The translations under genes were made by a program, and so were the position numbers. This document shows, in pieces, positions 24,101-33,100 of a stretch of 64,000 nt of DNA. How positions within the stretch are numbered: position 1 is the stretch's first letter; every line of letters starts with the position of its first letter. Source of the DNA: Atrina japonica (taxonomy: Eukaryota; Mollusca; Bivalvia; Pterioida; Pinnidae); the NCBI GenBank assembly GCA_030159075.1, contig BROG01000231.1:496001-560000 (forward strand). Reading direction: 5' to 3'. The notes below the pieces were generated by a model. It searched no databases and had not been told where the DNA came from. It saw only the letters and a list, made by a program, of their open reading frames with translations.

Positions 24101-27100
24101 GGGTTAATTCTATAGGTGTATTATTGTTTATACCTGTACTTTTACATCCATGCATACATGTACATGTAGGCGTGTTTCATTTAGGTCTCTCTTACACTCT
24201 TTATGTTTATGTGTTACTAATTTTAATGCATTGCTCTTATGTATTATGATTTTTAAGTACCTTGTATACCACTCATGTGTAACCAATTTTTATGTTTTGT
24301 GTATTATAATACTAAAGTACCATGTTTATCGTACAGGTAGATATTATCAGTCTTGTGAACTTGTTCATAGATTTATTTTCTCTTCCTCAGGTTGAGATAT
24401 CATCAGGTTTTATCCTTCACGCTCCACCAGGAGAATTCAACGAGGTGTTTAATGGTAAGATTTTACTTTAACATTCTATCTATTATATTTTACTATATTT
24501 TTCATATAAAACCACATTTTTTGAAATTAATTTTTTGAAGCCATTTAATTAGAATTTTCACTGCTAAACACAATGTTTCCAAGTTTCATTGGTTTCTTAG
24601 ATCTAAATGTTATTTTCTAATTTATCATTTCAAAATTCAGTCATTTAAATGAAAAGTAAAAGTTAAACATCACAATTTTACTTACCCATTTAGGGATTTT
24701 TCATCACAGAAATAAAGCTTTCTATTTAGATTGATAAATCTTTTAATTAATGATTTAGAACAATTAAAAATCAATATGTACAATGAAACTACATGTATTG
24801 AATTTCAGGCTCACTTCTCAGTTGGACTAGTTACATGTAGAAACAAGTTTTACTGGTCCTATGACAAATCCACAATCCCAATAGGGTTTGACGAATTACC
24901 AATTGACACACATTTACCCAATTGGTACCAGAATTATTGAATTGGTACATGTAATTGGGTTGACTACTGCAATCTTGTTGCTCTGTTTACACTTTAATTA
25001 CCCTGTGCAAGCGGGCAACCATTAACATCAAGTCCTGTTTACTTTCATTAGTCATTGCTCATGTTTATACTGTAAAGTTTATACAGATTTTCTACTAGTC
25101 ACCTGGACTAACTGAAGCACAACCATGACTAGTCAGGTGAATAAATTACTAGTCTCAGGATGGCAGATCTCTGCTTATTATGAACACTGCCTTGTCCACG
25201 TGGTTAGAGGACCTGCACATAGTCCTTGAATTCTTTATATTATCTGGATGCCAGCACCTACTGGTTGTGGTTAAAGCACCTTCACATAGTCCTTAAATTC
25301 TTAATATTATCTGGATGCCAGCACATACTGGTAGTGGTTAGAGCACCTTCACATAGTCCTTAAATTCTTAATATTATCTGGATGCCAGCACCTGCTGGTA
25401 AACCAGATTTGTAGAGTGTCACATACACCTATATTATCAGCATATTTATATCAAAAGAGTTGTAAATCTCAGAATTGAGCAGAAATAATGAAATATATCA
25501 ACATTGTGACTTAAATATCTTCATATTTTACAAAAATACATAGTTTGGATATTTTACACTTTTTATTTAACAGATGTCAGGATATTACTTAATGATGATA
25601 ATTTGCTGAGAGATGGTGCATCAGGGTAAGTAGAACTTCTTGTACAACTAATAAATATATTATCATACTGTTGATCTACTTAGAAATAAATATTGATTTA
25701 ACGGCAAATGACGAGATTGTTGTTTTACGCCATACTCAACGATTTTATATGCCAGTCATACATCAATTTCCATTGAATAACTTGAGTCCTAACAAATGAA
25801 TTCAAAACTTCATAGGAAGGCTTATTGCCCTGAAAACTTGGATAAACTTAGAAACCAATATCATTGACCTCAAATATATGCTGTTACATGTACAGCCCTT
25901 TGTGTCAAACTGCTTATTGGATCTATGATGGTCATATTATGTACCGGCTTAGGGAGCTCTCATCTTAGTTATATGGTGGGGGCCGATTTTAAATGGTGGA
26001 GGAGAGTCTGGGGTCAAGGTATTCAGGAAAAGACCACTTGCATTCCGGAAGTAAACTGGCGAACTTTCACCCTAAAATCAGCCTAGGTTCTAGCAGGACT
26101 TAAACCCACATTTCGCAAAAGATGTAAAAAGGTCTTTGGTTCAAAGTCACAGACCTGATATTGATTTCATCGTTACTATAAATAGTAAAAAGTACAGTGC
26201 AGTACATGTTTGATTACTGACAAACATTGAATTTTAATCAAAATGTTGTCAATTACTAAATCCTTTGAATTTTGATTTCTAATGGAAAAAGAAAAATTCA
26301 AATTGATCTTAACAAACATTGCTTGTAATGCAAATTTCATTTGTTTCTGATGAATATCTACGGTATATGCTAATTTAATCTGTTTTATCTTGACTTGGAA
26401 ACTAAAATGACTATATTGTATACATCTACATGTTATATATACCTCACAATAGACATCAAGTGTGTGTGTTTATTTGTAGTGCTTTTTCCCAATACAATAA
26501 AGACCAGTTTATTCCATGCAAGGTAGAAGGTTCTGAAGAAAGTGTAAGTACTTTGTTTTGTATCATGTAAGAGATAGTGTTTGATATGTGTTATAAAATA
26601 CTGACAATGCAAATGATGTTGGTTTTGTTACCAGTTGGAATTGTTAAATTTTCTGACTTTTTCATAAAAAATACAAACAAAACTCAGTGATTCTTATTAT
26701 GAGATAACAAATTTTACTGGTAATTTTGTTTACACTATTTCCTTAAAACATTTTAAGTAATTTTCCTGACATCTTCACTACAGTAAAACTAGTATGTTTG
26801 TAAATTGAATGAAAGTGCAGAAATGAATGTTTTCTGAGTAGGTAAAACTGTATTTTAAATCTGTGTATGTATTTTAGACACCAGATTTCTGTGTATGTAC
26901 AGTGCATTCCACTTTTTTCCATACTGGATATTTGCATAATTTGGTTAATTGCATAGGAACTCAAAACACAGAACCAAATCCCATCTATTCAAAATTAAAT
27001 TGTTTCTTTATATGCATAGAAAAAATGTCAGATTCCATGTAATTGCATAACAAATGTCCAAGACCATGTGTATGTATTTTAGACACCAGGTTTCTGTGTA

Positions 27101-30100
27101 TGTATTTTAGACACCAGGTTTCTGTGTATGTATTTTAGACACCAGGTTTCTGTGTATGTATTTTAGACACCAGGTTTCTGTGTATGTATTTTAGATACCA
27201 GGTTTCTGTGTATGTATTTTAGACACAACGTTTCTGTGTATGTATTTTAGACACCAGGTTTCTGTGTATGTATTTTAGACACAATGTTTCTGTGTATGTA
27301 TTTTAGACACCAGGTTTCTGTGTATGTATTTTAGACACCAGGTTTCTGTGTATGTATTTTAGACACCAGGTTTCTGTGTATGTATTTTAGATACCAGGTT
27401 TCTGTGTATGTATTTTAGACACAACGTTTCTGTGTATGTATTATAGACACCATGTTTCTGTGTATGTATTTTAGACACAATGTTTCTGTGTATGTATTTT
27501 AGACACCAGGTTTCTGTGTATGTATTTTAGACACCAGGTTTCTGTGTTTGTATTTTAGACACCAGGTTTCTGTGCCAGATTTCGGTGCATTTATTTTAGA
27601 CACCAGGTTTCTGTGTATGTATTTTAGACACCAGGTTTCTGTGTTTGTATTTTAGACACCAGGTTTCTGTATTTGTATTTTAGACACCAGATTTAACTTA
27701 CATCTTTGTTTTTCAGGCACTAATAACAGAATATGGAGATCTAGGAGGTAGCAGATTTCTTGATCCAAGAACTAAAAAGTCTTTCAAGTAAGTACCTTAA
27801 TTTTAAAGGTTACAGGACCAGTTTGTGATGCTATAGTTAGTAGTTTTTCCCCCAGCAACACAATAGGGCATGGTGATAAGTCACGAAAAAGGGCACTTCC
27901 TTGCGCGTTATGTCATGAAAAAGGGCACTGCCTTGCGTGTCAAAATAAAATTGGGTAGAAAAGGGCATTTTCAAAATTGGAAAAAGTGAAACAAGACAAA
28001 TAAATGTTAATTAATAAGGCCAAGTAAAAAAACACTTCTGGTTCTCAGACACCGCCGCGCGCAAGAAGAAATCGTGGATGAAATCATTTTATTTCATTAA
28101 AAAATCACCGCCGCGTGGCAAGTAAAAATGTCAGTCATTTCAAAAGGCTTCGAAAATGATCCATTCCCTTCTATTTGTAGTTCAAAATGCATTTCTAAAA
28201 CCCAATTAGAAACTAAAATAATTATTTTATTGTCAATTCAACATGTAAATCTTTACCTCATGCCCGAAAATGTAACAGAACACATTGTGTGTTTTCTGTT
28301 GTTGCTTGCAGCTTATGGAGGAAGTGGAAGTTGAGTTCTGAATAAAAGAACTGATACCAAACGGAACTGAATTTCAGGATGTGTTAAAAAGATGATACAT
28401 GTAACACTATATAGTGTATAAAAGTTTTAAAATCTGAATGAAATGTAGGTGAATGATAAAAGTAAAATTAGTTACTGTAGATAAAGGTTTTAGTAAAATA
28501 CATAAAAATGGATAGCTATTATTTTCAAAAATGAAACTGTTGGAATTTGCATTGATTTTTAGACACATAATACATGTAGTTACATTTTGTACAGCTTTGT
28601 AAAATAGTAATGATAATGATTGATGATAATTATAATGATGCATTTACAATTAATTTTCTTGTAGTTTCAAAATATTTTTTATGTTTTGATAAAAATATAA
28701 TCTTTTAGCTATCTTATATTTTTGATGATATTTCAGTTTTAAAACCAAGTGAACAAGACAATCACACAACGTTTTGTCACAGTTTATTGAAGGCCCAATA
28801 AAAAACATTTTTTTGTTAGATAAAGTCTTCTTATTTTCTTGCCTTCAAGGTTTATAAACAAAAATTTGGAAATAAAAAATAAAAGTACAATACCTACCTG
28901 CCTTGCCCATTTTGGAAGGCTAATTGTCTAAGAACCAGAATATTTTTTTTACATGGCCTAATCTAATTATTAAAACATTTGTTGAGCATTTATTACAAGC
29001 ACAGCATATTCAATAGAGTCATTGAAATTTTTTAGAAAGCAAAATTCTAAGTCTGCATTCTTTCAACAGCATTAGCCCTGGGTCTGAAAATGTATCAGCC
29101 AAATCATGGGCCATCTTAAATTTTCACTGGCCAAAATAAAAAATCCTTTGGCCGACTAGAAATACTTACATGTAGGCCCTACACCGTACAGTACTGCTAC
29201 TGGAAATTTATAAATTACATTTTTTAAAACTAAAATTAGGAGAATAAGGGAGAATATTTCAAAATTTTAAGAATTAATCTACATTCTAATTCAATTTTAA
29301 GTAGGCACACTTGGAATTTTCCTAACATATTTTACTACAGCCAGCATCAATTAATTATCCAAATGAAAAATAGGCAGAGAATTGAAGATTTTTGTTAGTA
29401 TTTTTTAAATCATATTTAATCAGTTATTATCATTATTAATGCAGTGAAGAGTCCCTATATGACTTAATTTTTCATGGTTTCCATTATTCTAAATATTTAA
29501 TTTTTTTTAAGAAAAAGTAAAATAAAAATGTTAAGTGCTAGTTGGAATAGAATTTACTCTAAGTACATAGACACATTCAAGTTAGTAACTTGCCAATCAC
29601 ATTTTCTGGCCTGGAATGTTTACAAAATTCTACCAAATGCTAATTGCATTTAAATTTATGTTCTTTTTTGAGCTTTTGTCCATTGCATTTAATATTTTTA
29701 AGATCAATTTATTGTTGATAATTTTTTATTCATCAATGATATAAGCGTCAACTAGTGGTTGTGAGTTGCATTCACATGTGCATGTCAAACAGTGTCATAC
29801 TCATTACCTCTTTCTTTTCGGGTTAAGTTACGACTGTTATCATTTTTATTTCGCATTTTGTCAGTGAAATTAGAGTGGTAAACATTATTTTCTGATAACG
29901 AGACAAAATGATTGATCGTGACACAAGCACATAATTGGCCCGATATCGTTAGCCCTTTGTTTGCCATATCAACACGCGGTAAAGTCTTCCGAGTTTTAAA
30001 TCTAATTAAAGGATTATTAGGAATTAATTATCATCGTGGATGTTTATTAGGGTAACACAAAAGGCAGGATGATTTGCAGTTATGTTTAATTAGGCATGAC

Positions 30101-33100
30101 AGGTAGCAGTTTACCTATTTTATACACATCGGCGCCGGGGGGGGGCTTTAGACTGGGTACTGTCAAAACAACATATAGGTGTGAAATTAAACTTAGGGAT
30201 TAATTGTCCACAGGCAGATCCTAAAATGTTAAGATACTCTTAGGTCAGGATGGCGCAGAAATGATTTGAAAAAAGGGCATGGTGTACAGGAAAAGGGGAT
30301 GGTGCCAGGGATAAGGGGCATGGCACTGCACCATCCTATTCATGCTTAGGGGAAAGGCTAGTTAGAACCATGTAAGCATTAAATACATAAAGTTTGTTTG
30401 ATAATTATCATATAATCAGAAGATAATGTCTCACATTACAATTACTATCAGAAGAGATTGTTTGACTTTTCATGAATACAGTAGTTTTGTTTGGAACCAG
30501 TTTCACAGTGTATCGACTGAATAGAATAACACCATTATTTATTATTTTTCAGATACGACCACTTGAGAAAAGAGGCATCAGATTTCAAACCTGCAGAACC
30601 AGATAGAATAGCAGAGCCATGGAGAGTGGCTGTAGAAACTGCTTTGTCAGATTACCGAAGTCGTCACTATAAATATGGGGTAGTATCTGTGTACGGCACT
30701 AGTTCTGGCGGGAATATCACAATTATAGCTTGTCTTGAAAGTCATCAGTTTCAACCCAAGAATTTTTGGTAAGTCACATATAGGTCGGTAAGTAATATCT
30801 CAGATGTTTAGGTAATGCAGTTAGGACCCTCATTGACCTCTAATTGGAGCCATTCAAAGACTCCATTTGTAATCTAAAAAGTTTATTCCTCAACAAAAAA
30901 CTCTAATTTTACACTATGCAAGGATACAAAAATAAGGTACAGAAAAGGTTTAGATAAAATGTATAAAAACATTAACTGTCATTATAAACAGATTGTCTAT
31001 ATCATCCTGATGCTGAACTCAAATCATACTACCTCAATTCCGACATTTGAAAGACAAGTTTAAAAGGTTTGTTAGAGAAAACATTCATACATATTTAAAA
31101 GCAGTGCGACTTTTGTGAACCATTGCCCTTATGTTAATGGATGTAGTTTTTGTATACAGTCAGTGTCAGACTTGTAATTTCTTTTCAGGAATGGTAGGCT
31201 ACGGACCCAGTGGTCAGTAACATTTCCAGAGTCTGGAGGTAAAGCAGAATTAACAGGACTTTTAAAAGTACAGGTAAATATATATACATTCTATATTCTA
31301 TTTAAAACATTACAAAAGTTGAACAAAAGAAACAAAAAGAAAAAAACTAGTTTTGCAGCAGAAGTCCATTGTTGATAAATGTTTGTCTGCTTTGCCCAAA
31401 TACTTTACCCATCTGCCCTGTCATTGTACATTTGTATTAACCCATCCACATAAAAAACAGGTATATTCTGATATCTGAAATTCGGCTCATTATAAACTGA
31501 CTTTAATATGTATTTGTGACTATCAATTTCTTAAATTGCCATCATGCAATCAAATATTAATTGACCTAGACTCTCTTAGGGCCTTAGTTTGATCCTTTCC
31601 TCTCACTGAAATAGACTTCTTGATGCACACAGGGATGAAATAAAGCCTTTCTTTGTGAGTTCTTTATACAGTGACAATAAAACCCTAAACAGAATCTTTG
31701 TAAATGTTTATGTTGTTTTAGTACATGAAAGTATGCTCAGCTCATCAACTGATAACCAAAAATGTCAGTGAAAATAAAATGTTGAACACCCCCCACCCCT
31801 ACACCCACCCACCAACACAGCACTTTGTGAAAGAGTACTTTTGATAAACGCCAATTGATCATGAGCTATCACAATTTTGTGGAAGTCCGGTGTGATTGAA
31901 ATATTTTTCAGTGATGTGGTTCAGGTAATCAGTTTTAGGAATTAGTTGAAACACATTATTATTTTAACCTAGATCAGTATGTCATGTAAAATGACTGATA
32001 ATGACACAAAAAGCATAGTTTTCTTCTCTTTATCACATAGGTACATTACTATGAAGATGGCAATGTGCAGCTAGTGAGTTCAAAAGAAGTCAAACATTCT
32101 CTTAATATAACTGTAAGTACTTTTATACAGAGAGAGAGGGGGGAGACAGACAGATAGAGAGAGTTACACACATGTACAGAGAGAGAGAGAGAGAGAGGTG
32201 TTACACATGTACACATGATATGCTGTAAAGAAAACAGTACCTATAACTAACAGTGCCTTTGACCTTGTAAGTGACCTTTATGAGTACCTATTACATGTAT
32301 TACAGTGGAACCTATCTTTAGAGACCATCCCATCTACCATGAAAATGTGATCTCTCAAGGCAAAGTGGTCTCTGAAGAGAGTTCATAATGAAATAAATGT
32401 TTAACCAAGTCATTTTATGCATGTGGTCTTTCAAGACAGGTGGTCTCTCAGGACAGTTGCTCTCTCATGATAGGTTTCACTGTATATATTTAGATTTGAT
32501 GGCAAGAAAGTACATGTAATTCTAACAAAATGATAGAATTGCTTATTTACCGAAAATCAGGGAAAAGATTTAAATTCCAGTATTTAGCAAAAACACAACA
32601 ACTTTACCTGCACAACTATCTTGAAATTGAAATATTTAGAATGAATCCAAAATATTTTGAGACATCTGTATCATATAAGAAGAATTAACAATAAACCTTT
32701 GGAACGACAACAACAAAGATGTCCTCAATTAATTACCGGAATGTTAAGTTCATCCTGGAAATACTACGGATCATAAATAGGGTTGCTATTGGTGAAGATG
32801 AACTGATTTACCAGTCTGGCTAGATTATGATTCATATGTAATTATTTTATAATACACATTAGACATTTCTCATAGTAAAAAAGGGGTGATATTTTGTAGA
32901 AGAAAAATGAATATCCAGGCATTCTCATTTTTTGTGTTTTTATTTGTTTGTTTGAAATTTTTTGGGGGGTGTTGTTATTTGTTTTTTAATGTTTTTTTGT
33001 GTTTTTGTTTAGTAGTTGTTTATTTTTTTTTCAATAAAGAGTTTTTTGATGATCTGGTTGAATTGCCAATTTCAGAAAGCAATTATATGGAAGCTAGTGG

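Noticed and set aside
28128..28334. 68-codon ORF in the TIR element
   Set aside because: No resemblance to a transposase; likely chance.
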